This document shows positions 24,732-34,036 of a DNA stretch of 64,000 nt, one piece after another. Each line of letters opens with the position of its first letter. The stretch's first letter is position 1. Source of the stretch: Streptomyces glaucescens. GTDB taxonomy: Bacteria > Actinomycetota > Actinomycetes > Streptomycetales > Streptomycetaceae. The stretch lies in the NCBI RefSeq assembly GCF_000761215.1, contig NZ_CP009438.1, positions 3,341,001 to 3,405,000 of the forward strand, given 5' to 3'. Position numbers and translations under genes: made by a program. Under the pieces are notes generated by a model. The model saw nothing but the letters and a program-made list of their open reading frames with translations. It was not told the origin of the DNA and made no database searches.

Positions 24732-25904
24732 TTACGGTGTGAGGACGACCTTTTCGCAGCGGTCCTTCTTGTTCTTGAACAGGTCGTAGCCGGTCGGTGC
24801 CTCGGTCAGGGGGAGCCGGTGGGTGATGACCCTGGTGGGGTCGATCCTGCCCTGTTCGATCAGATCCAGCAGCGGCTTCATGTACCTGTGCACGTGGCAT
24901 TGCCCGGCTCGCAGGGTCAGGGACCTGTTCATCCACGCACCCGCCGGGAACTTGTCGATCAGCCCGCCGTAGACGCCGATGACCGACACCACGCCGCCGC
25001 TCCGGCAGGACAGGATGGCCTGGCGCAGGGCGTGCGGCCGGTCGGTCTCGGAGCGGACCGCCTGCTTGGCGCGGTCGTAGAGGTGGACGTGGGAGGCGCC
25101 GTGTGTGGCCTCCAGGCCGACCGCGTCGATGCACTTGTCGGGGCCCCGGCCGCCGGTGAGTTCGAGCAGTGCCGACCGTACGTCGGTGTCCTCGAAGTTG
25201 ATGGTGGTGTAGCCCTGGGCGGCGGCCATGTCGAGCCGGTAGGTCTCCTTGTCGATCGCGATGACCTTCTCCGCGCCCAGCACCCGGGCGCTGTCCATGG
25301 CGAACTGGCCGACCGGACCGGCGCCCCAGACGGCGACGACGTCACCTTTCTGGATGTCGCACATCTCGGCGCCCATGTACCCGGTCGGCAGGATGTCGGA
25401 CAGGAACAGCACCTGCTCGTCGGTGAGCTCCGGCCCGATCTTCAGGACGTTGGCGTCGGCGAGCACCACGCGGGCGTACTCGGCCTGGCCGCCGGCGAAG
25501 CCGCCGGTGAGGTGGGAGTAACCGTAGATGCCGGCGGTGGGGTGGCCGAAGAGCTTCTCCGAGATGCCGGCGTTGGGGTTGGTGTTCTCGCAGCACGAGT
25601 ACAGCTTCGCGTGGCAGGACGCGCAGGCGCCGCACGCGATGGGGAAGGGTACGACGACCCGGTCGCCGACGCGGAGTTTGTCGCTGACGCCGGGGCCGAC
25701 CTCGACGATCTCTCCCATGAACTCGTGGCCCATGATGTCGCCCTTTTCCATGCTGGGGACGTAGCCGTCGAGCAGGTGGAGATCGGAGCCGCAGATCGCC
25801 GTCGAGGTGACCTCCACGATGGCGTCGCGGCTGTTCAGGATCGAGGGGTCCGGGACGTCCTGCACCTCGACCGTGTTCCGTCCTGTCCAGCAGGTCGCCT
25901 TCAT
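24732..25904 (-). CDS. Zinc-dependent alcohol dehydrogenase, formaldehyde dehydrogenase-like
   Basis: 390-aa MDR-family dehydrogenase. N-terminal GroES-like domain has catalytic-zinc motifs CGSDLHL and GHEFMGEI and the structural-zinc cluster CGACASCHAKLYSCC. The Rossmann domain has VWGAGPVGQFA (about residues 190-200), indicating an NAD(P) cofactor. Resembles glutathione-independent formaldehyde dehydrogenases, but the substrate is not certain. Ribosome site GGAGG 8 bases before the ATG, which overlaps the upstream SRPBCC stop (ATGA), so the pair is co-translated. Confidence 0.88.
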   Translation of the reverse strand: MKATCWTGRNTVEVQDVPDPSILNSRDAIVEVTSTAICGSDLHLLDGYVPSMEKGDIMGHEFMGEIVEVGPGVSDKLRVGDRVVVPFPIACGACASCHAKLYSCCENTNPNAGISEKLFGHPTAGIYGYSHLTGGFAGGQAEYARVVLADANVLKIGPELTDEQVLFLSDILPTGYMGAEMCDIQKGDVVAVWGAGPVGQFAMDSARVLGAEKVIAIDKETYRLDMAAAQGYTTINFEDTDVRSALLELTGGRGPDKCIDAVGLEATHGASHVHLYDRAKQAVRSETDRPHALRQAILSCRSGGVVSVIGVYGGLIDKFPAGAWMNRSLTLRAGQCHVHRYMKPLLDLIEQGRIDPTRVITHRLPLTEAPTGYDLFKNKKDRCEKVVLTP

Positions 25905-26839
25905 GCCAGGGCCTCCTTCAGTTCGTCCTCGGTCAGCGGCCGGGCCGGGTGCTGCGGGAACTCGCCGCGGGCCCGCTTGCCGCCGGGCGCGCCCTCGGAG
26001 CGGACGACCTCGCCGATCTCCACGATCTGCTTGAAGCGGCGCAGGTCGTCGTCCAGCTGCTGGTGCGGTTCCTCGCCGAAGTAGCGCGCCGCTGCCTTGC
26101 CCAGCGCCCCGCCGGGCAGGTCGTAGCGCAAGGTCACCCGGATCTCCGTGCCCCGGCCGCCGGGGGCGGGCTCGAAGCGGACCTCGCCGGAGTTGTCGAT
26201 GTCGGCGCCGTCCACCGACCGCCAGGCGAGCAGCCGGCCGGGGTCGTCCTGCGTGGTCTCGGCGTCCCATTCGACCGTCGTGCCGAACGGCGCGCTGGCC
26301 CGCCAGTGACTGGTGCCCGGGCCGGTGACGCGCACCTCGTCCAGGTGCGCCATGAAGTCCGGCAGTCGCTTCAGGTCCTTCCAGAGGGCGTAGACCTCGT
26401 CCGGGGGCCGGGTGACGGTGGTGGCCGCGGTCAGTTCCATGGGGGTGCTCCTACGGGTGCGGGTCACGGCCGCGTAGACGTCCGTGGCCGTGATGGCGGT
26501 GACCGCGGCGGTCGCGGCTACGGTGCGGCCCCGGCCGCGGCCGTCGTGGTTCCTCAGGGCCCGGATCAGCATCGTCAGATCCATGAGGTCGCCGCCGACG
26601 CGGCCCCAGAGCCAGGCCGGATGCGGCCGCCCCAGCAGCCCGGTCGCCGCTGCCAGCTCGCGCAGCCCGACCAGGGTCGTGGCCGAGCGGTGCCGGGAGG
26701 TGCCGTCCACGCCCACGGCCCGGGCGAAGCCCGCCGGGGCGGCGGCCTGGGGCACGCCCAGGAGCGCGCTGGCCCAGCCGAGGCCGCGTACGAGCGGATC
26801 GTGCCGGAGGCGGGAGGTGGAGCGGGTGTCTGTCTTCAT
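25901..26839 (-). CDS. SRPBCC (polyketide cyclase/dehydrase-like) protein
   Basis: 312-aa two-part protein. Residues about 1-125 carry weakly hydrophobic helices; residues about 130-280 form an SRPBCC/START-like domain (TVTRPPDEVYALWKDLKRLPDFM, VRFEPAPGGRGTEIRVTLRYDLPGG). Such domains bind hydrophobic ligands and are usually annotated as polyketide cyclase/dehydrase without proof. Start at MKTDTRST (GGGAAG upstream); an ATG five codons earlier is also open. Translationally coupled to the alcohol dehydrogenase downstream. Confidence 0.8.
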   Translation of the reverse strand: MKTDTRSTSRLRHDPLVRGLGWASALLGVPQAAAPAGFARAVGVDGTSRHRSATTLVGLRELAAATGLLGRPHPAWLWGRVGGDLMDLTMLIRALRNHDGRGRGRTVAATAAVTAITATDVYAAVTRTRRSTPMELTAATTVTRPPDEVYALWKDLKRLPDFMAHLDEVRVTGPGTSHWRASAPFGTTVEWDAETTQDDPGRLLAWRSVDGADIDNSGEVRFEPAPGGRGTEIRVTLRYDLPGGALGKAAARYFGEEPHQQLDDDLRRFKQIVEIGEVVRSEGAPGGKRARGEFPQHPARPLTEDELKEALA

Positions 26840-27265
26840 GAGTGCTTCCCACATGCGGTGAGGTGAACGGAAGGCGGGCCACGTGAACGAGAAGACGAAG
26901 CGCGTACGGCGAACACACCCGGAGTTTCCTCGCGGGCCGTGCTCAACCCTCGGTTCTCGTCACCGGGCCGGCAGCGCCGTCGTCCGGTCACCGGCATCAG
27001 CACCGATCTGCAGGGTGTGACTCGAGGAGCGGAATGCGTGTCCGGCCGGTCGAGTACGCGTCCGTGAGGCTGGGCGTCAGGGCCCGCCGTCCGTCCCACC
27101 GGGCCGGACGCGGACGGTCAGGAGGGTCACGCTGCTCGGGTACGACGGGGACGCGGGCGACCACGGTCCGGCGGGCCCCCGGCCGGAGCCGGGGCCGGGG
27201 TCGGACTCCGTTCGTGGCCGGCCCGGTCCGGGGGAGCGGGCGGACGGCGGCCCCGGGGTCCCTCC
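26840..27265. other. 426-bp intergenic region
   Basis: Separates the SRPBCC start and the second dehydrogenase stop, both on the minus strand. No gene, convincing promoter or strong hairpin is recognised. Confidence 0.5.
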
Positions 27266-28441
27266 CTAGTGTTTGTCGGCGTTGCCGTGTCCGTCGGGAT
27301 GCAGGACCACCTTGGTCCAGCCCTCGTCACGGGCGTCGAAGTGCTCGTAGGCGGTGGGGGCCTCGTCCAGGCTCAGCTCGTGGGAGACGATGAAGCTCGG
27401 CTCCGCCTTCCCGCCGGCGATCAGGTCCCGCAGCGCCCGGTTGTACTTCTTCACCGGCGCCTGCCCGGTCCCCATGTGCTGGCCCTTGAGCCACATCAAC
27501 CCGAAGTCGATCGGGACCTTGCCCTGGGCCTCCAGCTCCCCCTGGGCCTCCGTGCCGCCGGGGTCCTGGGGGAGGAACACACCCACCACGCCGATGCCGC
27601 CGGTGAACCTGACCGAGTCGATCAGTCCGTTGAGCGTGAGGCTGGCGTCCTCGTGTCCCTGGGGGTCGTGTGCCTGGTAGCCGACGCACTCGCATCCGTT
27701 GTCGGCACCCAGACCGAGGGTGGCCTCCTTGACGACCTCCGCCGGGTTCTGCTCTGCGGTGTTGATCGGGATGGCCCCGATCTCCTCCGCCTTGCGCAGC
27801 CGGTCCGGCTGGTGGTCGGCCGTCCAGACGCGGCCGGCGCCCTTGAGGAGGGCGGAGTAGGTCGCCATCAGCCCGACGGGACCGGCCCCGAAGACGATGG
27901 TCTGGTCGCCCGGTTTGACGTGGGCCATCTCGGTGGCGTGATAGCCGGTGGGGAAGATGTCGGCGAGCATCACGTAGTCGGTCTGCCGCTCGGCGGCGTC
28001 CTCGCCCAGGCGCAGCGCGTTGAAGTCGCCGTAGGGCACGCGCAGCAGCTCCGCCTGGCCGCCCGGGTAGGGGCCCATGTCGGCGAATCCGTAAGCGGCT
28101 CCGGCGAGGGCCGGTTCGGGCTGCATGGTCAGGCAGTAGTTGGTCAGTCCCCGTTCGCACTGCTTGCAGAAGCCGCAGGCGATGTTGAAGGGCAGGACCA
28201 CGTACTCGCCGACCTGGACCTTGCGGACGGCGGAGCCGACCTCCACGACCTGGCCCATGTTCTCGTGTCCCAGGGTGCGGCCGGACTCGAACGAGGTGCG
28301 GCCCTCGTACATGTGCAGGTCCGAACCGCAGATGTTGGTGGCGGTGATCTTGACGATGATGTCGCAGGGGTGCTCGATCTTCGCGTCGGGCACGTCCTTC
28401 ACCGTGACCGTGCGCGGTCCTTCGTATACCGCTGCTTTCAT
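27266..28441 (-). CDS. Second zinc-dependent alcohol/formaldehyde dehydrogenase
   Basis: 391-aa MDR dehydrogenase only distantly similar to the one at 24.7-25.9 kb. It has CGSDLHMYEGRT and GHENMGQV (catalytic zinc), CGFCKQCERGLTNYC (structural zinc) and the nucleotide-binding FGAGPVGLMA. The long insertion near residues 260-330 (DPQGHEDASL ... LPQDPGGTEAQG) is typical of Pseudomonas-type glutathione-independent formaldehyde dehydrogenase. Ribosome site GGAAGAAG before the ATG. It stands alone. Confidence 0.88.
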   Translation of the reverse strand: MKAAVYEGPRTVTVKDVPDAKIEHPCDIIVKITATNICGSDLHMYEGRTSFESGRTLGHENMGQVVEVGSAVRKVQVGEYVVLPFNIACGFCKQCERGLTNYCLTMQPEPALAGAAYGFADMGPYPGGQAELLRVPYGDFNALRLGEDAAERQTDYVMLADIFPTGYHATEMAHVKPGDQTIVFGAGPVGLMATYSALLKGAGRVWTADHQPDRLRKAEEIGAIPINTAEQNPAEVVKEATLGLGADNGCECVGYQAHDPQGHEDASLTLNGLIDSVRFTGGIGVVGVFLPQDPGGTEAQGELEAQGKVPIDFGLMWLKGQHMGTGQAPVKKYNRALRDLIAGGKAEPSFIVSHELSLDEAPTAYEHFDARDEGWTKVVLHPDGHGNADKH

Positions 28442-28644
28442 GATGACTTCTTCCGGTGTCGCGGAAAACGACCGCGGCACAGCGATGATGAGACGGCGCA
28501 AAGAGCCTGGGTCCCGGAAGGCGCTACGACGGGATCCGTGGCTCCTGCGCGCCTCTACGGGCCGTTCACCCGGATCAGATGGAACGGTGGTGCTGCCACC
28601 GGCCCGCCCGGCGGGACTTCGCGCCCGGCGGCATTGCCGTGCGA

Positions 28645-28670
28645 GTCCCCATCGGCCTCCGAGACGAAAC
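28645..28670 (-). promoter_or_regulatory. Possible sigma-B type promoter upstream of the second dehydrogenase
   Basis: On the minus strand GTTT (plus 28667-28670), 16 bp, GGGGAC (plus 28645-28650) differs by one base from GTTT-N14-16-GGGTAC. It would give a leader of about 200 nt. Weak evidence. Confidence 0.3.
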
Positions 28671-28739
28671 GGCCGTTCCCGATCGATCAGCGGACTTCTC
28701 CGGATCCGGACGGCCACCGACCGAAGTCGCATCTCCGGT

Positions 28740-29870
28740 TCAGGTCACCGGCCGGTCACCCCGTTCGTCCTCCAGCATGCGGCGACGTTCCTGTTCGCGC
28801 TTGGAATAGGCGGCCGCCCGGATGGCCTCGTCGCTCTCCAGGCCGGATCCCAGCGCGCCGCCCACCGTGGCGACCGAAGCCACGAACCAGGACAGCGTCC
28901 AGTATTCCGTGGCGTGCAGCGGGGTCCGCGCCATGGAGGCGAAGACTTGGTCGTTGAGGATGAAGAGCGCCCACACCAGGTTGACGGCCAGCAGACCCGC
29001 GTAGCAGACGAGCACCCCGATGCCCACGGTCACGACCGTCGAGGCGTTGTAGAGAGCTGCCCGCTTCCTCGCCTCCGGCGCAGCCTCTGCCGTTCGGTGC
29101 CACAGGTGCGCGTCCACGATCAGCCAGCCGACCATGAGCGCGACGGACCCGACCGTGGCGATCACGAGGCGCGGCGTACCCAGGGACGCAGCCAGACTCC
29201 AGAGGGTGGAGTTCACGGTGGCGACCGCTCCCGTGGCGAGTGCGGCCGCCAGGGCCTTCGAGAGCCCCGGGATCAGCCGCCACGGCCGGTTGGCGCGGAC
29301 CATGCCGGACAGCACCCTCAGGTAACCGCGCGGCCCGCTGACGACGTACCGGAGATCAGCGGTCTCCTCCTCGCCGATCGGGCCCGGGTGGACAGGCGCG
29401 AGACGACCGGCGAAACGTGCCGGTGACTGACGCCGAGGAGGTCCCTCGGCTCCGGTGGCTCGTGCACCCGCCAAGCTGAGAACGGCCTCCTCCACCGCCC
29501 GCAGGGCCCTCCTCTCGAAACGCAGGCCCCCCAACGACGGAAGGGACAGCAGCGCCAAGCCGTGCTCATGACTCAGATCCACGGCGAGCTTGCGCCCGTG
29601 CGAGTGCAACGGAAGGTCGGTGAGGGCCACGACGATGTCCCAGTGCTCCGCACGCCCACGGTCCACGATCCGGCGCGTCAGCGTGGACAGGTCCTCGGTC
29701 CCTGCGCTGAAGGGCTCACTGACCACCTCGACGTCGAACCGCCGCCCCTGGCCCGACGTGTCGGCCAGCCGAGCCGGGAGCGTCCGGGCCATGCGCCGCG
29801 CGACCTCCGTCGGCGCGTCCGGATCCGCCAGGAGAGCCACGACTGTGACGTCGCGTGACGACACGCTCAC
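28740..29870 (-). CDS. Multi-pass membrane protein of unknown function
   Basis: 376-aa protein. The N-terminal ~150 residues are soluble alpha/beta (DVTVVALLADPDAPTEVARR, HWDIVVALTDLPL, GLALLSLPSLGG). About four membrane helices follow between residues 185 and 345 (LAAALATGAVATVNSTLW, LVIATVGSVALMVGWLIV, VTVGIGVLVCYAGLLAVNLVW, SWFVASVATVGGALG), then a charged KREQERRRMLEDE tail. GTG start with AAGGG about 7 bases upstream. Not recognised by name; a frame open far upstream reads into the next gene's antisense frame and is not used. Confidence 0.7.
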   Translation of the reverse strand: MSVSSRDVTVVALLADPDAPTEVARRMARTLPARLADTSGQGRRFDVEVVSEPFSAGTEDLSTLTRRIVDRGRAEHWDIVVALTDLPLHSHGRKLAVDLSHEHGLALLSLPSLGGLRFERRALRAVEEAVLSLAGARATGAEGPPRRQSPARFAGRLAPVHPGPIGEEETADLRYVVSGPRGYLRVLSGMVRANRPWRLIPGLSKALAAALATGAVATVNSTLWSLAASLGTPRLVIATVGSVALMVGWLIVDAHLWHRTAEAAPEARKRAALYNASTVVTVGIGVLVCYAGLLAVNLVWALFILNDQVFASMARTPLHATEYWTLSWFVASVATVGGALGSGLESDEAIRAAAYSKREQERRRMLEDERGDRPVT

Positions 29871-30079
29871 GACCGGACCCTTCTCGTCGGCTGCTCCGGC
29901 GACCACCCGTGCCCCCAGGATGCCCCCGGGACAGCGTCGGCGCCCCCTGACAGCCGGCCCCGCCGGGTCCTTCGCACGGCCGTCCCCTCCGACATGCCCG
30001 GCAGGGCAGGGCCGCAGGACGGGCCGCTGGGAGGGATCGGTCCACGGGTTGTCCGGGATGCCTCGCGCCGTGTTCCGGC

Positions 30080-31507
30080 TCAGCCTCGGGCGAAGAACTC
30101 CACCTCCGCGAGGGCCAGGTGGCGGCCGCCGGTGAGGCCGGCGGGTGAGCGCAGGGTCAGGCGTATCGTCTTCGCGTCGCTGATGCCGGTGGGGAAGGTC
30201 TGGGGGCCCGGCTTGTCGGCGAGGGTGAGTTCCTCGCGGTGTCGTTCGCCGTCCTGCGTCGTCACCTCCAGGTCCAGCCGGAGGGCGCGCGCCTGACGGG
30301 GGTAGGACTCCGGGGACGTGGAGGCGCCGTTGGTGACGATCAGGTCGACGAGGCGGAAGGGCTTGCGGAAGGTGTAGGTCACCGAGGCGCCCGGGGCCGG
30401 CGCGCCCCAGTAGCGGTTGCTCAGCCCGTCCGTGGTGTTGGTCGCCGGGTGCCGGGGCAGTTCGGCGCTCGCCTCGACGGCGATCGGGGTCACGGGCTTG
30501 GCCTTGCTCATCTTGTCCCGGGTGTCCTCGACCAGGGCGCGTCCCGCGGGCAGCAGCAGGAGGCCGCCCGCGCCGAGGGCCGCCAGCACGAGCAGGATGA
30601 CGAGGAGGCGGGTGGCCCGGCCCGAGCCGGCCCGCACCCGGCGGCGCAGCGGCCACACGGTCCGCCACCACGGCAGCGCGGCGGGCTTGGGGGCGGGGTT
30701 CAGGGCGGTCGCGCAGCGTCGGCAGAACCGTCGGTCCGGCGCGTTGGGCGTGCCGCAGGCGGGGCAGGGCACGCCCTCCCCTTCGTCCGGTGCCGCCACC
30801 GGCCGTACGACGGGACGCGGGGCCACCGGCCGCGCGGGCTGTACGGGCAGTACGGGGTCCGGTGCCGGCGTGCGGGGGGTTCGGGCCGATGGTGCGGCGG
30901 GGGGTGCGGGCGGCGCCGGGCGCGTCGGTGTCACCGGGGGTGTGGGTGACTCCGGGCGCGTCGGTGCCGGCGAGGGCGTGCGGGTCGCCGGGGGTGTTGG
31001 TGCCGGGGCAGCCGGGGGTGGGGTCTCCGGTGCTGCGGAGCCCGCGGGCGAGGGCGCCGGTGGGGTGGGGCGGGCCGTACCGGGGTGGCTGGTGCCGCCG
31101 TCGGTGGTCCGGGGGTGTGCGGGGGCGTCGGCTCGCGTGGGGCGTCCGGTGCGGGGGGCGTCCGGGTCCGGCCCGGGTGGGGTGCTCCCGGTTCGCGCCG
31201 GCGCGGGGTCGGGGCCGGCCGGGCGCGGGGCGGGGGTGGCGCCCGGCTCGCTCGTCCGCCCGCGGTCGCGGCCCGTCAGCCGGGTCCGCAGTGACGCGGG
31301 GCGGGGAGGCGCGGTGGGCTCGGACGCGGGCTCGGGCGCGGGCTCGTCCGCCGGGGGAGGTGGCGGGGCCGCGTCCGGTGCGGCCGGGGGTTCCGGCGGC
31401 GCGTCCGGGGCGGGCCTGGGGTCCGACCAGCCGAGGTAGGCGCCGCAGTTGCCGCAGAAGTCGTCCGTGGGGCCGTTGGACGCCCCGCACGAGGGGCACG
31501 CGCGCAT
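30080..31507 (-). CDS. Zinc-ribbon, Pro-rich, single-pass membrane protein with C-terminal beta-sandwich
   Basis: 475-aa protein at the 3' end of the CIS operon, starting 4 bp after the tail protein I stop. First zinc ribbon CPSC...CGNC (residues 4-21), a ~200-residue Pro/Ala linker, second zinc ribbon CPAC...CRRC (about 248-265), one membrane helix (about 301-322), and an extracytoplasmic domain (about 345-475) resembling discoidin/galactose-binding folds (NRYWGAPAPGASVTYTFRKPFRLVDLIVTNG). It may link the machine to the envelope; that is inference. Confidence 0.8.
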   Translation of the reverse strand: MRACPSCGASNGPTDDFCGNCGAYLGWSDPRPAPDAPPEPPAAPDAAPPPPPADEPAPEPASEPTAPPRPASLRTRLTGRDRGRTSEPGATPAPRPAGPDPAPARTGSTPPGPDPDAPRTGRPTRADAPAHPRTTDGGTSHPGTARPTPPAPSPAGSAAPETPPPAAPAPTPPATRTPSPAPTRPESPTPPVTPTRPAPPAPPAAPSARTPRTPAPDPVLPVQPARPVAPRPVVRPVAAPDEGEGVPCPACGTPNAPDRRFCRRCATALNPAPKPAALPWWRTVWPLRRRVRAGSGRATRLLVILLVLAALGAGGLLLLPAGRALVEDTRDKMSKAKPVTPIAVEASAELPRHPATNTTDGLSNRYWGAPAPGASVTYTFRKPFRLVDLIVTNGASTSPESYPRQARALRLDLEVTTQDGERHREELTLADKPGPQTFPTGISDAKTIRLTLRSPAGLTGGRHLALAEVEFFARG

Positions 31508-31511
31508 GGCG

Positions 31512-32075
31512 TCACCTCCCTTCGTCGGCGGGTGGGCCGGGGAGGATCTCCACCCGGCAGACGGTGTGCACCGGGCACATGGCCCGGACGATCTCGCGGA
31601 CCCGGTCCGGGTCGATGCGTGTGCCGCGGCCCGGCCACACGCGGACCAGGGGGCCGTCGGGCGACGGCGGCGGCAGGCCGGCGCCGGGGGTGCTCGACCA
31701 CACCGCGCCGCCGTCCCCGGTCACCTCGGCGTGCGCGCCGAGCGCGAGCCGCAGGCACTCGACCAGGCCGTGCCGGGTGCCGCGCCGGCGGTGCAGCTCG
31801 ACCGCGCGGGCGACCGCCTCGCGGCGCAGTTCCTCCGGCCACTGCGGGTCGTCGGCGGCGCCCACCCAGGATGCCAGCCAGGCCAGGAAGTCGGCCGGGG
31901 CCACCCGGGGGTCGAGGTAGGCGGTCAGGTTGTCCAGGGTGGCGAACACCGGGGCGAGGACGGTGTCGAGGCCGGCGGTGAACCGCTGCGCGAAGTCGTC
32001 GTCGGCGTACAGGGCGGGCAGTTGCGCGCCGATCGGGTGGCGGCTCGGCAGGCCGGGTACGGCGGCGCGGCTCAT
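31512..32075 (-). CDS. CIS baseplate wedge protein, phage tail protein I family
   Basis: 187-aa protein beginning MSRAAVPGLPSRHPIGAQLPALYADDDFAQRF, with DPRVAPADFLAWLASWVG and REAVARAVELHRRRGTRHGL, the usual signature of tail protein I (Afp12/gp7-type wedge component) in contractile systems. Its start overlaps the baseplate J stop (ATGA). Confidence 0.9.
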   Translation of the reverse strand: MSRAAVPGLPSRHPIGAQLPALYADDDFAQRFTAGLDTVLAPVFATLDNLTAYLDPRVAPADFLAWLASWVGAADDPQWPEELRREAVARAVELHRRRGTRHGLVECLRLALGAHAEVTGDGGAVWSSTPGAGLPPPSPDGPLVRVWPGRGTRIDPDRVREIVRAMCPVHTVCRVEILPGPPADEGR

Positions 32076-34036
32076 GCCCGTACCCCCGCTTCGGCGGGGG
32101 TGACGACCACCTGGTGCTGGTAGGAGAAGACCAGCGCGCCCGGGTCGAGGTCGATACGGTCCGTCGGCGTGCCGCGCCGGCCGGTGATCGGGTCGGCGGG
32201 GAAGAGGCGGATCTCCTCCACGAGCGCGTTGCCGGTGGCCTGCTGCAGCACCCCGAACAGCTCCCCGTACTGCACCGGCCGCCCGAACGGCCAGCCGGTG
32301 CCGTCCGGGCCGCCGTGCAGCGGGTTGAGGTGCCGGAACAGCGCGGCGAGCGCCGCCTCGCGCACCCGGTCGGTGTCGGCCGGCGCCGCCGAGAGCCGGG
32401 CCACCACGGTGACGCCCTGGTAGACCGGCGGCTCCACCACCACGCGGGTGCCGATCAGGCGCCGCTCGTCGAGGCTCGCGGTGATCGCTTCGAGGACCTG
32501 GTCGGAGGGGATGAGCTGCTCGAAGCGGAGCCGGTCGTCGCCCTCGTCGGCGACCGCGTCCGGCACCACCAGGACCCGTACCGCGCCGCCGCCCTCCGCG
32601 GCGGGCAGGCAGCGGGTCCGGCGGACCGAGGGGGCGGCCTGGCGGCTGATGATCTCGTAGTCCTCGGCGGTGACCGCGCGCTCCTGCATCCGCAGCGCCT
32701 GCGGTGCCCGCAGCCGGGCGTTCTCGACGGTCTCCCCCGCGACCCCGCCGCGCGCGGCCTCCCGGTTGACGACCCGGGCGACGTACGGGACGGAGGAGCG
32801 CAGCACGGAGATCGCGCCGCGGGCGACGTTGCCGGCCGGGCCGCCGCCGGTGCGGTAGCGGGCCACCCGCACGTGGGCGCCCTTGGGCGGGACGGCGCCG
32901 CACTGCCGCAGCGTGCCGTCCGGCTCGCGCAGCACCGGGGGGAAGCTGAACTCGCCGGTGGTGGCGTCCACCCGGACGTGCCGGTCGTCGGGGCCGGACC
33001 GGCCGAAGTGCTCGACGACGTCCCAGCGTTGCCATCCGTCGGCCGTGGACACCTCCACCACGGGGGGCTCGCCGTCGAGGAGGACGGGCGGGCGGCCGAG
33101 CCGGAACGTCTGTCCGGCGACGCCCTCGGAGGTGCCGAGCGGGACGTCGGTCACGGTCTCGGCGTGTTCGACGGACATGGTGCCGCCCACGGTGAACACC
33201 GCGGCCTCGCGCACCGTCGGGGACTCGGAGTAGAACGGCTGGCCGGGTTCGGCCGCGGTGACGCGGCAGCGCAGCCAGCCGGCCCGTGTCCCGCCGATCA
33301 CCGACGCCGTGTGCCCGGCCGGCACGTACACGATGACCTCGCCGGGCCGGTTCAGCCCGCCGGTGGTGTCCGGGCCGGTCTCGCAGATCCGCCAGCCGCC
33401 GCCGTCCCACGCCTCCCACACGAGCGGGGGCTGGCGCGGGTCGACGCCGACGCCCTCCACGCGGCTGTCCAGGCGCACCGCGACGATGCAGCCGGGCACC
33501 GCGGTCGGCAGGCCGAACAGCAGCGCGTCACCCGGCTCCGGCGTGGCCTGGAAGCAGGGGATGTCGCGGCCTTCGGCGAGCGCGCCGGTCCGGTCGGTCT
33601 GCTCGCCGCTGCGGTGCGCGGTCACCAGGCGGGTCAGTTCGCTGGGCAGGATGTGCAGTTCGGCCGTGGTCGTGAACACCACGGCGTCGTCGGTCTCACC
33701 GCCGCGCGCGGTGGTCACCTCGGTGCCCGCGGGCAGCGCCACCGTGTCGGGCTGCGGCGCCGACAGCCAGAAGTCGACCTCGGCCACGGCCGCGGCCGGC
33801 GGGAAGAGACGGATGCCGAGCAGGTCGAGGAACGCGGTGTAGTTCTTGTCCGGGACCCGGTTCAGCCGGTACAGCAGCTGGTCCACGAGGTACGCGAACG
33901 TCTCGATCAGGGTGACGCCCGGGTCGGAGACGTTGTGGTCGGTCCATTCCGGGGCGCGCTGCTGCACGTACCGTTTCGCCTCGTCGACGAGTTGCTGGAA
34001 CCGCCGGTCGTCCAGGTTCGGGGAGGGCAGGGCCAT
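32072..34036 (-). CDS. CIS baseplate assembly protein (gpJ/gp6-like)
   Basis: 654-aa wedge protein homologous to Afp11/Pvc11. N-terminus MALPSPNLDDRRFQQLVDEAKRYV, then WTDHNVSDPGVTLIETFAYLVDQLLYRLNRVPDK typical of the family. The middle is beta-rich, and the C-terminus has GELFGVLQQATGNALVEEIRLFPADP. Start shares one base with the gp25 stop; stop overlaps the next gene. Confidence 0.93.
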   Translation of the reverse strand: MALPSPNLDDRRFQQLVDEAKRYVQQRAPEWTDHNVSDPGVTLIETFAYLVDQLLYRLNRVPDKNYTAFLDLLGIRLFPPAAAVAEVDFWLSAPQPDTVALPAGTEVTTARGGETDDAVVFTTTAELHILPSELTRLVTAHRSGEQTDRTGALAEGRDIPCFQATPEPGDALLFGLPTAVPGCIVAVRLDSRVEGVGVDPRQPPLVWEAWDGGGWRICETGPDTTGGLNRPGEVIVYVPAGHTASVIGGTRAGWLRCRVTAAEPGQPFYSESPTVREAAVFTVGGTMSVEHAETVTDVPLGTSEGVAGQTFRLGRPPVLLDGEPPVVEVSTADGWQRWDVVEHFGRSGPDDRHVRVDATTGEFSFPPVLREPDGTLRQCGAVPPKGAHVRVARYRTGGGPAGNVARGAISVLRSSVPYVARVVNREAARGGVAGETVENARLRAPQALRMQERAVTAEDYEIISRQAAPSVRRTRCLPAAEGGGAVRVLVVPDAVADEGDDRLRFEQLIPSDQVLEAITASLDERRLIGTRVVVEPPVYQGVTVVARLSAAPADTDRVREAALAALFRHLNPLHGGPDGTGWPFGRPVQYGELFGVLQQATGNALVEEIRLFPADPITGRRGTPTDRIDLDPGALVFSYQHQVVVTPAEAGVRA

